Source: an uncultured Methanosarcinales archaeon
GTDB lineage: Archaea; Halobacteriota; Methanosarcinia; Methanotrichales; Methanotrichaceae
NCBI GenBank assembly: GCA_903871465.1
Contig: CAIQHB010000050.1
Coordinates: 1 to 64,000 of the forward strand
Length of the DNA: 64,000 nt
Direction: 5' to 3'
Shown: positions 17,252-26,083 of the stretch, one piece after another
How positions within the stretch are numbered: the first letter of the stretch is position 1
Layout of the letters: each line of letters begins with the position of its first letter
Made by a program: the position numbers and the translations under genes
The notes under the pieces: generated by a model
Database searches by the model: none
The model's input: only the letters and a program-made list of their open reading frames with translations
Told to the model about the DNA's origin: nothing

Positions 17252-17476
17252 ATGAGCAAAACCACTTTTTATGATGCAATGAAGACTCTGAATTACAGAA
17301 TCCGGCTCGAAAAAGAAGAGGAAGGAGGCTATACAGTGATAGTGCCTGCTTTGAGCGGATGCGTTACTTTTGGTGACACGGTAGAGGAAGCCATTGCCAT
17401 GGCAAAAGAGGCAATTGAGGGCTATATTGAAACCTTGATCGATTTAGGGAAAGAAGTGCCAACAGATAAATTGTAG
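17252..17476 (+). CDS. HicB-family antitoxin-like protein (solitary)
   Basis: A second HicB-like protein of 74 residues: LNYRIRLEKEEEGGYTVIVPALSGCVTFGDTVEEAIAMAKEAIEGYIETL, the classic partial RNase-H-like HicB domain. No HicA frame is adjacent on this strand, so it is solitary unless it acts with the HicA at 16504-16731. The ribosome site TAGGAGC lies 12 bases before the ATG at 17252; an internal ATG at 17279 would match the family start more closely. It converges with the helicase gene, whose stop lies 8 bases further on. Confidence 0.88.
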   Translation: MSKTTFYDAMKTLNYRIRLEKEEEGGYTVIVPALSGCVTFGDTVEEAIAMAKEAIEGYIETLIDLGKEVPTDKL

Positions 17477-17484
17477 CCCGCATT

Positions 17485-19926
17485 TCACTCACCCTCAATT
17501 CTCTTCTTCCTCTCCTCCGCCTCCTTTGCAGCATCCGTCTTGCCCAGCACCTTCGCCACCGAGCCGATGGCCTCTAGATAGCGAACCATCTGGTCCAGGT
17601 AGTTTATCAGATCCCCCTGGTAAGCATACATGCCATAACGATCACTGAAGTAGTCGATGATCCCTTCCGGGCTCTTGCCTTCCGTCCGCAGCTCTAGGAT
17701 GCGCAGCGATATATTCTTCTGAGCACAGCCGCAATAGGGCGCCTCCTTGCAGGTGCAGCGGAGGAAATCCCGGGAGAAGTCCATACAGTACTTCTGGATC
17801 TTCCACTCCAGATCGTTCAGGTCGGAGCTGCTCAGGAGGTCCAGGAAAGAGCCATGCAGCACTCGCTGCGAGATCTGCATGCGCAACTTCACCGAGATGC
17901 GTTCCGCGAACTTCAGATAGAGGGCCTCGAAGCTCTCCAGGGCCACTGCCACATCCAGCGGGGCCTTGCCTTTCTTAAGCTGCGAGGCGATGATTGTGAC
18001 CTGATCGACGGTCAGGAAATGCGCGGCTGCAGCCTCACCCAGGCGTGTGGGCTCAATGCCTTTGACAAGGTCCGCTTTTGCCAGCGTTTTTAAAGAGCTG
18101 TCCAGATCATCCAGACCCAAGGTCAGCTCGTGCAGCTCCTCCAGCTCCTGGCGGGAGCGTGCAGCAACTGCATTGGCCAGGACCTCTTCCAGCTGCTGCT
18201 CCTGGGAAAACTCCGGCGCCACATCCTCCATCACCCCGTTCAAGAGCAACAGGGCCATCTCATCCTCAGACTCGCCCCGGGCGGAAGAGAACTTCCGACC
18301 CGGCTCGGCCAGAATGTAGACCAGGCCCACATCATGGTAGCCAGGCCGCCCCGCCCTTCCCAGCATCTGGTTGAACTCATGCACGTTCAGCCATTTGATG
18401 CCCATGGCCAGAGATTCGAAGACCACCTGCGAGGCAGGAAAGTCCACGCCTGCGGCGAGAGCGGCCGTGGTGACGATCGTGTGAATCTTTCCCTGGCCGA
18501 AGAGCTCCTCAATTCTCTTTCTCTCCGGGTACTGCAGACCGGCGTGGTAGGCGGCAGCACCGGGAATCGATTGGGCCAGGTTGTAGCAGTTCTTACGGGA
18601 GTTGGTGAATATGATGGTCTGGCCCCGGTATCCTGTGGACGACGTCAGCCTCTGGGCCTCCGCCGCCAGCTCCCGCAAGAGCTTGCGCTTTTCGGGTCCT
18701 GAGGTGAATATGAGATGGCGCTCGATGGGCACCGGCCGAACTTCATATTCCACCAGCGTCGCCGCCAGGCGTTTGGCAAGTACGCCCGGGTTTCCCACGG
18801 TTGCGGACAAGAAGATGAACTGAGCTTTGGGGGCAGCGTTCTTCAGCCGGGCGATCATGCCGGCCAGACGGTGGCCGCGCTCTGCATCCTCCAGCATGTG
18901 GACCTCGTCAATCACCACCGTTCCTATGCGCCCCAGGCTCTTCTTGGTGCGTATCACCTGGTCGATGCCCTCGTAGGTCCCTGATATGATGTCCGCGTTC
19001 AGACTCTGGAGAACCTTGCGGCCTTTTCCCAGGCGAATGCGGGAGACGCCCACCCGGATGGAAGTCTGAAAGCCCAGTTCGTTGTAAGCGGATAGCTGAT
19101 CGAACTTCTGGTTGGCAAGAGCTACAAGCGGCACCAGAAAGAGCAATTTACCCTTCCCCGCCAGCAGATTCTTGACCCCGGCCATCTCTCCCACCAGGCT
19201 CTTCCCTGTGGCCGTGGCAGAGACAACCAGTTGGTTTCGCCCCTCCAGGAGACCTGCCTGAATAGACCTGGACTGAACGGGCAAGAGACGGGTCAATCTG
19301 CGACGCAATAGCTCCATGAGCTCTTTGGGAAGAGGGATGGACTCCAGCGGCAGAGTGGGCTCTTCCAGGCTGGCCGGGATGACGTCGAACCGCGTCAGCT
19401 CCGGCGTTAGCCGCTGCAAGGATAGCAGGCCGACCACATCATCCAGGTTTCGTCTTTTCTTCAAGATCCTGGCCAGATGAGCCTTGGCGGCGCGGCCCAG
19501 ATGCCGGAAATCCGCCTCTCGCAGCAATTCTGCAGCAGCGCAGTTCTCGCAGATGCGTGACCCTTTGTAGGTTATGGCATCCTGCGGCACGTAGGTCACC
19601 TTGAGCTGCCCAAGACAATGACTGCAGACCTGAACAAACCGGTATTTGAGCTGATAGGACTCCAGCATCTCTACGAACTTCTTTTCGAGATTGGAGTCGC
19701 CGCGGGCTAGATATATGGCATCCGCCTTGCGGAGCATACGCAATGCATCCTCCGGTGGAAGGTATTTCTCGGCTTCGGAATCCTTCTTGACTAAGAACTT
19801 GAAGACCCTCGGCCCCTGCGGCATATCTTTCAGTCGCAGGTGTCCTTCAAAAAGGATCTTGCTGCCGCTCTGAGGCAATAGCAGTATGCGAGACCGGTCC
19901 GCCTGAGCTAAAACCTGAAAAGTCAT
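17485..19926 (-). CDS. Ski2-like DEAD/DEAH-box helicase with zinc motifs
   Basis: An 813-residue superfamily 2 helicase of the archaeal Ski2/Hel308-like group. The N-terminal region carries two Cys pairs (CSHC 101-104, CENC 126-129), a likely zinc ribbon. Walker A reads SATATGKS (236-243), the Walker B box is DEVH (340-343), motif III is SAT, and motif VI lies in NQMLGRAGRPGY. A second Cys cluster (CTCKEAPYCGC) lies in the C-terminal part. RNA or DNA unwinding is inferred. It is the last gene of a run with two winged-helix regulators, aCPSF1 and the proteasome beta gene, which suggests a link to RNA processing or termination. Confidence 0.9.
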   Translation of the reverse strand: MTFQVLAQADRSRILLLPQSGSKILFEGHLRLKDMPQGPRVFKFLVKKDSEAEKYLPPEDALRMLRKADAIYLARGDSNLEKKFVEMLESYQLKYRFVQVCSHCLGQLKVTYVPQDAITYKGSRICENCAAAELLREADFRHLGRAAKAHLARILKKRRNLDDVVGLLSLQRLTPELTRFDVIPASLEEPTLPLESIPLPKELMELLRRRLTRLLPVQSRSIQAGLLEGRNQLVVSATATGKSLVGEMAGVKNLLAGKGKLLFLVPLVALANQKFDQLSAYNELGFQTSIRVGVSRIRLGKGRKVLQSLNADIISGTYEGIDQVIRTKKSLGRIGTVVIDEVHMLEDAERGHRLAGMIARLKNAAPKAQFIFLSATVGNPGVLAKRLAATLVEYEVRPVPIERHLIFTSGPEKRKLLRELAAEAQRLTSSTGYRGQTIIFTNSRKNCYNLAQSIPGAAAYHAGLQYPERKRIEELFGQGKIHTIVTTAALAAGVDFPASQVVFESLAMGIKWLNVHEFNQMLGRAGRPGYHDVGLVYILAEPGRKFSSARGESEDEMALLLLNGVMEDVAPEFSQEQQLEEVLANAVAARSRQELEELHELTLGLDDLDSSLKTLAKADLVKGIEPTRLGEAAAAHFLTVDQVTIIASQLKKGKAPLDVAVALESFEALYLKFAERISVKLRMQISQRVLHGSFLDLLSSSDLNDLEWKIQKYCMDFSRDFLRCTCKEAPYCGCAQKNISLRILELRTEGKSPEGIIDYFSDRYGMYAYQGDLINYLDQMVRYLEAIGSVAKVLGKTDAAKEAEERKKRIEGE

Positions 19927-19939
19927 CCTAAAATAGGCG

Positions 19940-20731
19940 TCACTCTAACGCAAGGTCGATAAGCTCGTATTTCAGCCCTTCGGACTCCAGGCGAGTAAGA
20001 AGCCCCGGAATCTGCTCATCCACGCTGACGATCAAGGAACTGATGCCGTGGTATGCCGCCTCCACTGCGAACTCCTTGGCCCCGAAGATCACATCCGGCT
20101 CACGTCCTGCTTTACGCAGCGCCACCAGGGCCTCGATGCCCAGACATCCCACCATCTTCTCTCCAGTCAGAAGCCCTTCCAGGACCTTCAAGTCCACCTT
20201 TCTCGAGCCTCCTATCTGCACCCGCGGCACTTTGCAGAGCGTTATCCTTCCTTCATCCAGGCTAATCAGCCCACTCAGGTCTGAGACGCCCGCATCCTCA
20301 CCAGCCATAGCTTCACCGATGACGACGCCACTGGCCTCTATGCCCACTTTTTTGTTGGCATACAAAAGGCCGCCTCTCATCTCCAAAGATACACGTTCGC
20401 CCTCGGCAAGATCAGCTTCCGCTATTGCCGTCCAGACCGAGACGTGGCTGATGATCTCCTCCATCACCAATCGAGCATAACGCTTTAGCTCGGCAGCGTT
20501 CTCCAGCAGCCACTCTACGCCCTCTTTAGTGATGCTGTAACGCATCCGTCCATCCGTTGTGACCAGCCCATCCGCTACCAGCTCTTTGATGTACTCGGAA
20601 ATCGCCTGCGGGGTGACACCCAATTTCTCAGCCACTTCTTTCTGGCGAAGGTTAGGTTGATGGGCGGCTATCTCAACGAGAATCTGAAAACGAGAACTGT
20701 CCCTCTTGCTTTGCAGCACATTGCCCATCAA
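19940..20731 (-). CDS. Winged helix-turn-helix regulator with C-terminal effector-like domain
   Basis: The 263-residue protein begins with a MarR-like winged helix (about residues 10-75; NLRQKEVAEKLGVTPQAISEYIKELVADGLV). It continues into a conserved domain of about 180 residues seen in euryarchaeal homologues, without metal or nucleotide motifs that I can name. It overlaps the preceding regulator gene by 4 bases and the helicase follows after 13 bases. The target genes are unknown; control of its own operon is plausible. Confidence 0.82.
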   Translation of the reverse strand: MMGNVLQSKRDSSRFQILVEIAAHQPNLRQKEVAEKLGVTPQAISEYIKELVADGLVTTDGRMRYSITKEGVEWLLENAAELKRYARLVMEEIISHVSVWTAIAEADLAEGERVSLEMRGGLLYANKKVGIEASGVVIGEAMAGEDAGVSDLSGLISLDEGRITLCKVPRVQIGGSRKVDLKVLEGLLTGEKMVGCLGIEALVALRKAGREPDVIFGAKEFAVEAAYHGISSLIVSVDEQIPGLLTRLESEGLKYELIDLALE

Positions 20732-21246
20732 TAATCCTCTTCATAGGGCTCAATGCGCTGGCCCCTCACCGCCAGACCTTCCGCCCTCTTAGCCACGCCA
20801 CGGATGAAAATCTGACTGAGCCCGAGCTCCCGCGAGAGATTGGAGAGCGAACTATTGCCGCCTTCGACCATCTTCTGCAGCTTCTCAATTACAACTCTCA
20901 GCTCCTCATCAGACATGAAGGTGAGGCTGATCAGTTCGCTCAGATCCTCCATGGTGGCCCCGAAGTTGGCCTGTATACGAGAGTAAGTGGAATGGTACTC
21001 TTTTTCAGGACTAGCCCCGGGTTCCGGTACCCGCCATTTGGTCTCAACCAGGCCGCTCTTGCGCAGCAATGCCACGCTTCTGTGGACGCTTGCCTCATCG
21101 CCTACAAGCAAAGCTAGCTCGCGCTCGGTATGCCAGTCCCGGCTCAATTCATCGAAGATTTTTTTGTGGACATTGGAGCCGAAGGCTTGCAACAATGGGA
21201 CCAGATCTGAAGGATCGTTGATGATCCGCGTTCTCTTTCCCGTCAC
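20728..21246 (-). CDS. ArsR-like winged-helix transcriptional regulator
   Basis: A 172-residue protein with an ArsR-type winged helix near the N-terminus (about residues 20-75; HKKIFDELSRDWHTERELALLVGDEASVHRSVALLRKSGLVE), then a helical region and a second HTH-like segment (NLSRELGLSQIFIRGVAKRAEGL). No metal-binding Cys set is seen. It lies 52 bases downstream of aCPSF1 and overlaps the next regulator by 4 bases. Confidence 0.8.
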   Translation of the reverse strand: MTGKRTRIINDPSDLVPLLQAFGSNVHKKIFDELSRDWHTERELALLVGDEASVHRSVALLRKSGLVETKWRVPEPGASPEKEYHSTYSRIQANFGATMEDLSELISLTFMSDEELRVVIEKLQKMVEGGNSSLSNLSRELGLSQIFIRGVAKRAEGLAVRGQRIEPYEEDY

Positions 21247-21298
21247 AAAGAACCTCTCAATTGTATTATATCTCTGATTTGATAAAGCTTTTGAAGAC

Positions 21299-23206
21299 TT
21301 AAATCAGCCTGACAGTCTCCAGATTCATGGGCGCCATGGTTGGAATCCTGTATTTCTTATAGATGGAGCTGGCCAGATCAAGACAGTTACCCTCTTCGCC
21401 ATGGTTGGTAAGAACCCGGCCGGGCTTGGGATAGATGCGCCGCATATACTCCATGAGCTGCTGGCGATCAGAGTGGCCGGAGAAACCGTCTACCGTGGTT
21501 ACCTCCAGGTTAATCTTCACTGTCTGGGTCTTGCCCTCCACAGAAAGCGGCAATTCCTTCCAGCCCTTCTGAATGCGCCGCCCGAGAGTGCCTTCCGCCT
21601 GGTAGCCGACAATCACCAGCGTATTTTTCTCATCCGGGCCGAGGCGCTTGAGATACTCAATAACCGGCCCTCCGTTAAGCATGCCGCTCGTCGCCAGGAT
21701 TACACAAGGAGGCCCTTCGATTATCTCCGTTCTCTGCTTAGGTGACTCCACCTGCACAAAGCACTGGGCCAGGAAGGGATTGATTCCCTTATGGAATATC
21801 AGATCTCGAAGGTCGTTATTAAGGTACTCAGGGTATGTTGTATGAATAGCAGTGGCCTCATAGATCATGCCGTCCAGGCATACCGGCACCTCGTCTATCA
21901 CTTTCTTTCGGATAGCTTCCTCCAAGACCACCATGACCTCCTGGCTGCGACCCACAGAGAACGCAGGAATGATGACCTTGCCACCTTTACCGATGGTGTC
22001 CTTGACCACGTTTATCAGATTGACCTCGGCTTCTTTGCGAGAGGGCTGAATGCTGTTGGTCCCACCGTAAGTGGCCTCAGTCACAAGAGTTTCCAATCGC
22101 GGAAAATTGCATACGGCCGGATCGAAGAGCCTGGTTCTCTCGAACTTGAAGTCGCCGGTAAAGGCCACATTGTAAAGGCCTTCTCCAATGTGGAAGTGAG
22201 CGATGGAGGAGCCCAGGATATGCCCGGCATTATGCATGGTCAATTTGGTGTCGGGAGCGATGTCTGTCACATCGCCATAGTTGAGGGTAATGGTATGCTT
22301 GAGAGCCTCGCGAATCATGCCCGAGTCGTATGGCAGCCTCTTTCCCTCGCGACCGGCCACTTCGAGATAATCCAGCTGCAGGAGAACAAACAGATCCCGG
22401 GTAGGCGGTGTGCAGTAGATAGGTCCTTCGTAGCCGTATTTGTAGAGCATGGGAACGAGACCGGCATGGTCCAGGTGAGCATGTGTCAAGACCACGGCAT
22501 CTATCTGGTTAAGAGGATAGACCTCAGGTACATAAAGAAAAGGTGTGGCCGAGTCGTCTGACCCTACATTTATGCCGCAATCGATGATGATGCGGGACTC
22601 CGGCGTAGACAGCAGCATGCAGCTCCTGCCCACCTCACGACAGCCCCCCAGGGTAGAGATTCTGACCCATTGATCCTTGGAAGCGATATCTCGGTGAATC
22701 TTCCTGCCGACAGTGCGCAGGATGTTCTTTCGCTCCGTTTGCACACTACGCAGGTAATCCTTGATGTTGGCAATGGTGGTCGAGCGCACGGGCGGGGTTC
22801 GTACCACTTTGGGAGTCCAGCCAATCAACTTGGTTATCTCGCGGAGAGTTGCACCATGGCGACCGATGACCAGACCCGGCTTCTCGGCCTCGATCTGCAC
22901 TTCACCGGTCTCACCGTCAAAGTAGTAGTTGGTGAGAACTGCTTCTTTGGGTACAACCTCCTGAATCTTGGTTTTGGCCAATTCAGGATCTGCCAATACC
23001 TTCAGGTCCGGTCGAACAACGACACGCTTGCGAAGCTCCTTGGCCAAGTTTCGTATGATATCGCCGTCATCAGCCAGCTTCTTGGGGTCATCTGTGTAAA
23101 TGACCAGCTCCGGACCCTCAAACTCCAGCCCCGTGACGTTGATGTCCGGCGGCAGCTTGCTCTGCACCTTACGTTTGAGCTCAAAAAGAACATCTTCTAC
23201 CGACAA
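21299..23206 (-). CDS. fttA: aCPSF1 beta-CASP ribonuclease / transcription termination factor
   Basis: The archaeal CPSF73 homologue, a cytosolic endo/5'-exonuclease shown in other archaea to terminate transcription at U-rich sites. The 635-residue protein has two N-terminal KH-like domains (GLVIGRHG at 111-118) and a metallo-beta-lactamase core with HAHLDH at 242-247 and further His/Asp ligands (HILGSS, FTGDF). The beta-CASP domain follows, with the C-terminal SGHSDR and LTNHGEEGN motifs. Length and order match the family. It follows psmB by 21 bases, an arrangement common in methanogens. Confidence 0.97.
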   Translation of the reverse strand: MSVEDVLFELKRKVQSKLPPDINVTGLEFEGPELVIYTDDPKKLADDGDIIRNLAKELRKRVVVRPDLKVLADPELAKTKIQEVVPKEAVLTNYYFDGETGEVQIEAEKPGLVIGRHGATLREITKLIGWTPKVVRTPPVRSTTIANIKDYLRSVQTERKNILRTVGRKIHRDIASKDQWVRISTLGGCREVGRSCMLLSTPESRIIIDCGINVGSDDSATPFLYVPEVYPLNQIDAVVLTHAHLDHAGLVPMLYKYGYEGPIYCTPPTRDLFVLLQLDYLEVAGREGKRLPYDSGMIREALKHTITLNYGDVTDIAPDTKLTMHNAGHILGSSIAHFHIGEGLYNVAFTGDFKFERTRLFDPAVCNFPRLETLVTEATYGGTNSIQPSRKEAEVNLINVVKDTIGKGGKVIIPAFSVGRSQEVMVVLEEAIRKKVIDEVPVCLDGMIYEATAIHTTYPEYLNNDLRDLIFHKGINPFLAQCFVQVESPKQRTEIIEGPPCVILATSGMLNGGPVIEYLKRLGPDEKNTLVIVGYQAEGTLGRRIQKGWKELPLSVEGKTQTVKINLEVTTVDGFSGHSDRQQLMEYMRRIYPKPGRVLTNHGEEGNCLDLASSIYKKYRIPTMAPMNLETVRLI

Positions 23207-23227
23207 TATTACACATCCAAAAAAGAT

Positions 23228-23848
23228 TTAGAGGAGATTCATTATCTCCGTAAACTCAGGCTCGCCTACCTCCTCATATTTATCTGTGATTCTAACGAGC
23301 TCGATTTTGTCACCGGAAGCGGAATCTCGCTTCATGGCATTATGAATTGCACGTGCAGCCAGGACTGTTCCATCCTCGATGCTGATCCCGGGTTTGTACA
23401 TGGCTTCCAGCACGCCGTAGGCAATGGGCGAACCGGAACCGGTAGACACGATTCTCCGCTCTTCGATCTGCCCGCCTAACGCATCGAGCGAATAGATCTT
23501 GGGGCCGTATCTGTCAACACCCCCCATGACGAGTTGAACCATGAACGGATAGTAGCGTCTGGATGATAGTATATTGGCCAGCATGGAAGTTACAGCTTTG
23601 ACGGTCATTCTCTCGCCTCTCTGCATTTTGTAGAGCCTGGCCTCAACCTGAACCATTCGCACCAGCGACTGAGCATCGCCCACTGCGCCGGCGGTAGTCA
23701 TGCCCACCAGGTCATCGATCTGATAGATCTTCTTGGCCTGGCTACTGGCTATGAAACTGCCCATGGTAGCACGGCTCTCCGATGCAAGGACCACACCTCC
23801 ATCGCAGAGTACACCTACCGTAGTTGTACCTTTGAACACCTCGACCAT
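23228..23848 (-). CDS. psmB: Proteasome beta subunit
   Basis: Catalytic subunit of the 20S proteasome. The 206-residue precursor has a short propeptide MVEVFKG followed by TTTVG, so autoprocessing would expose Thr8 as nucleophile. The Asp and Lys of the active site are in the early strands (ESRATMG, AKKIY), and GGVDRYGP and GSGSP are typical. First gene of the minus-strand run with aCPSF1. No alpha subunit gene lies in the window. Confidence 0.97.
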   Translation of the reverse strand: MVEVFKGTTTVGVLCDGGVVLASESRATMGSFIASSQAKKIYQIDDLVGMTTAGAVGDAQSLVRMVQVEARLYKMQRGERMTVKAVTSMLANILSSRRYYPFMVQLVMGGVDRYGPKIYSLDALGGQIEERRIVSTGSGSPIAYGVLEAMYKPGISIEDGTVLAARAIHNAMKRDSASGDKIELVRITDKYEEVGEPEFTEIMNLL

Positions 23849-23969
23849 CTAATTACCTCAACTAAAATCAGAAAACGGACAATTGTGCTTGTCCTTCTAC
23901 GATATAAATACTTTCCGCCGCCAAATTAAATAGAAGATATAAGATGAGCCACGCGAACGCTAGAAATAC

Positions 23970-24806
23970 GTGGCCATCCAAAAGCATATCGTGTTCGATC
24001 TCGCCGCCTGGATCTACAGGTACTACATCAATCCCATAATCTATGATACCAGCTATAACCCGGTGGATACAGTCACATGGGCGACGGTATTAGGATTGGC
24101 GATCCTGGGGCTGATAAGGCTCTTTCGCCACTGGCATATCTCGATGGATGAGAAGCTGGTGCTCTCCACCCTGCCTTACATCCTGGCAGGCTCTAGCCTG
24201 AGAGTGATCGAGGATGCAGATCTGGTTGACGCACCCTGGCGATACCTGCTCATCACACCTATCATCTTCTTCGTGGTCTTCCTGATAACTGCAGCTTCGC
24301 TCGCTATCACCAGAAAGATCCGGGGCGAGGAGTTTTACCAGAGTTATGCAGCCGTTGGCATTGCCTGGACCGTGCTCAATCTTGCCATCCTATCCACCCA
24401 GGGGTTTAGGAACGCCTGGGTCATCTTTGCCGTCTTCGTCATCGGCACAGCCATTACAGGAGGCTTGCTCCTCTGCCGACAGGCTTTGCCCTCGCTCGGG
24501 TTCTTGGATGACAGGTTCAACCTCATGATCATCTACGCCCACATGCTGGACGCCAGCTCGACCTACATAGGAGTGGACTGGTTCGATTACTACGAGAAGC
24601 ACGTCCTTCCCACTTTTCTTATCGACCTGACGGGCTCTGCAGCGATCATGTTTCCCCTCAAGCTGATTATACTCCTGCCGGTGCTGAGCATGATCGATCG
24701 CTCTATTGAGGACCCATCTTTGCGGAATCTAACTAAATTGACACTGATTACGCTGGGCCTGGCACCAGCTGTGAGAAATACGCTGCGCCTGGCGCTGGGA
24801 GTTTGA
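23970..24806 (+). CDS. DUF63 family multi-pass membrane protein
   Basis: The 278-residue protein matches the archaeal DUF63 family: about seven or eight hydrophobic helices, an N-terminal amphipathic start (FIYRYYINPI-like: IYRYYINPIIYD) and conserved polar spots such as GSSLRVIEDADLV and ML(D)ASSTYIGVDWF inside the membrane region. The function of DUF63 is not known. Start is GTG at 23970; it is divergent from psmB. Confidence 0.85.
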   Translation: MAIQKHIVFDLAAWIYRYYINPIIYDTSYNPVDTVTWATVLGLAILGLIRLFRHWHISMDEKLVLSTLPYILAGSSLRVIEDADLVDAPWRYLLITPIIFFVVFLITAASLAITRKIRGEEFYQSYAAVGIAWTVLNLAILSTQGFRNAWVIFAVFVIGTAITGGLLLCRQALPSLGFLDDRFNLMIIYAHMLDASSTYIGVDWFDYYEKHVLPTFLIDLTGSAAIMFPLKLIILLPVLSMIDRSIEDPSLRNLTKLTLITLGLAPAVRNTLRLALGV

Positions 24807-24936
24807 AAGGAGAAGGGGGATGAAGGGAGTTGGGAAGAGGTGCTCTCCATAGCCGACAAGCCCCATGGCGCTTTCTCTATCCAGTGCCAGGCTCATATTG
24901 AATAGGTCGGTGCTTTCTTTGAGAAGAGTTAATAAA

Positions 24937-25182
24937 ATGAGCGCGTACAAGTCCCTCGAGGTGCCATAATGTCGTTCGAATTGCTGATCTCTCCCGATGG
25001 ATCCGTTCAAACCGCGTTCAGGTTGTGATATAGACATAATCGCGCGCAGCGGAACCCCACCCATGTACCGGCAACGCATAGGGAAGTATCGAGCTGAGTA
25101 TTTCGTGGGCGAAGAAGAGCGCACAGTGTACATCACAGACATCTACCTTAAACGAAGAGACTCGGTTTACGGAGAAGATTAA
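24937..25182 (+). pseudogene. Decayed RelE/ParE-type toxin
   Basis: Reading one frame from the ATG at 24937 gives a RelE-like start (MSAYKSLE), then two in-frame stops and a shortened middle, then an intact C-terminal part from about 24997. That part reads DPFKPRSGCDI, PPMYRQRIGKYRAEYFV and RTVYITDIYLKR, matching the family's last strands. About 20-30 residues of the central helices seem lost. The toxin should be inactive. An intact small antitoxin-like gene follows 28 bases later. Confidence 0.72.
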
Positions 25183-25210
25183 TAATCAAGTAGACATATA
25201 GGTGATAGTA

Positions 25211-25345
25211 ATGGCAGCCTGTAAAGAGGAGCTTATCGTCGAAGACGAGGCGAGTTACGTTCGAGAGAAATATCTGAAGCTGCAAAGGGAAAAGGAGCAG
25301 TACATCTCTCTCGATGATTACTGCGCAAAGCGAGACATAGATTGA
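25211..25345 (+). CDS. Small antitoxin-like protein next to decayed RelE
   Basis: A 44-residue frame with a good ribosome site (GGTGAT, 4 bases before ATG). The product is acidic and helical: EASYVREKYLKLQREKEQYISLDDYCAKRDID. The ending I-S-L-x-D-Y-x-x-x-R is like the C-terminal toxin-binding tail of archaeal RelB-type antitoxins encoded beside RelE. Because the toxin has decayed, this is probably an orphan antitoxin still free of stops. Confidence 0.6.
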   Translation: MAACKEELIVEDEASYVREKYLKLQREKEQYISLDDYCAKRDID

Positions 25346-25640
25346 GAGTTTATGCTTCTCTTTGGTTTCTCGAAGTTTTATGCAGCTCGCCTCAAGTTAC
25401 TATATTTTCACTTGTTCTTTAGCCGCTCTGTGCGAACTCTGTGAGCTCAGTGGTTAAAACGTCAAGAGCCATGCTGGCTATGGCCAAAAATATCTCGACT
25501 TATGGACGGACGAGAATCCACAGTCGTGATCTACTTCTTCCGGCATGGATATTCGAGCTCGGGATAAAAATTCAGAGGTCAGGGATGCATCCCAGAAAGG
25601 CTTATCATTTCAGCCGGTCCAATACTCCATCAAGGATGTG
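25346..25640. other. Intergenic region upstream of the NLR cassette
   Basis: Nothing recognised beyond a low-complexity string near 25428-25458 (repeated CTCTGTG units) and a TATA-like TTACTATATTTTCAC at about 25396-25410. That element could drive the cassette beginning at 25641 with a long leader. Confidence 0.3.
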
Positions 25641-26075
25641 ATGCAGATGGATCCATTAAGTCTGGCTGCCGTTGCCGCTCCGTTTCTGGCCAAAGGTGCC
25701 GAGGCCTTCTCCAGTACGGCAGGAGAAAAGCTGGGTGCAAAGCTCGGGGAGCTTTGTCAAGCGGTGATTAATAAGTTCAAAGGCGACTCCGATGCAGAGG
25801 AAACCCTAGCCCTTGCTCAGAAGAAGCCTGATTCCAAAGGCCGGCAGACTGCGCTCGAAGAGGTCTTGGCAGAGAAGCTGGAGGCAGATCCGGATTTTGC
25901 CGAAAAGCTACAGAAGCTGGTGGACGAAGTGCAGAAGGGTGCAGCCACCAGGACGGCCTTTGACCAGCGTGGCCAGAAGATAGTCGGCACGCAGACCAAC
26001 ATCGCCGGCAATGTCAACGGCCCTGTTCTCTCCGGAACCTTCAGCGGCCCGGTGAACACCGACAAGTCCAAGTAA
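25641..26075 (+). CDS. Small helical putative effector with C-terminal amyloid-signalling-like motif
   Basis: The 144-residue protein starts with a hydrophobic, Ala-rich helix (MDPLSLAAVAAPFLAKG), then Gly/Ala-spaced amphipathic helices (EKLGAKLGELCQAVINKF) and a charged helical region ending near residue 105. Residues 107-144 form a Gly/Asn/Gln/Thr-rich segment with GQKIVGTQTNIAG and GPVLSG. The same motif opens both downstream STAND genes. This fits the pattern of bacterial and archaeal Bell-type cell-death effectors whose C-terminal motif is seeded by an NLR; membrane disruption by the N-terminal helices is an inference. The start is set by AAGGA 4 bases before the ATG; an ATG at 25647 is also possible. 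Confidence 0.72.
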   Translation: MQMDPLSLAAVAAPFLAKGAEAFSSTAGEKLGAKLGELCQAVINKFKGDSDAEETLALAQKKPDSKGRQTALEEVLAEKLEADPDFAEKLQKLVDEVQKGAATRTAFDQRGQKIVGTQTNIAGNVNGPVLSGTFSGPVNTDKSK

Positions 26076-26083
26076 AGAATATC

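Noticed and set aside
24729-25142. 137-codon minus-strand frame across the decayed RelE region
   Set aside because: The opposite strand carries clear RelE-like sequence at the 3' part, while this frame has no family pattern.
25428-25460. tRNA-like string (CTCTGTG units, then GTGGTTA)
   Set aside because: It cannot be folded into a cloverleaf; it looks like low-complexity sequence.
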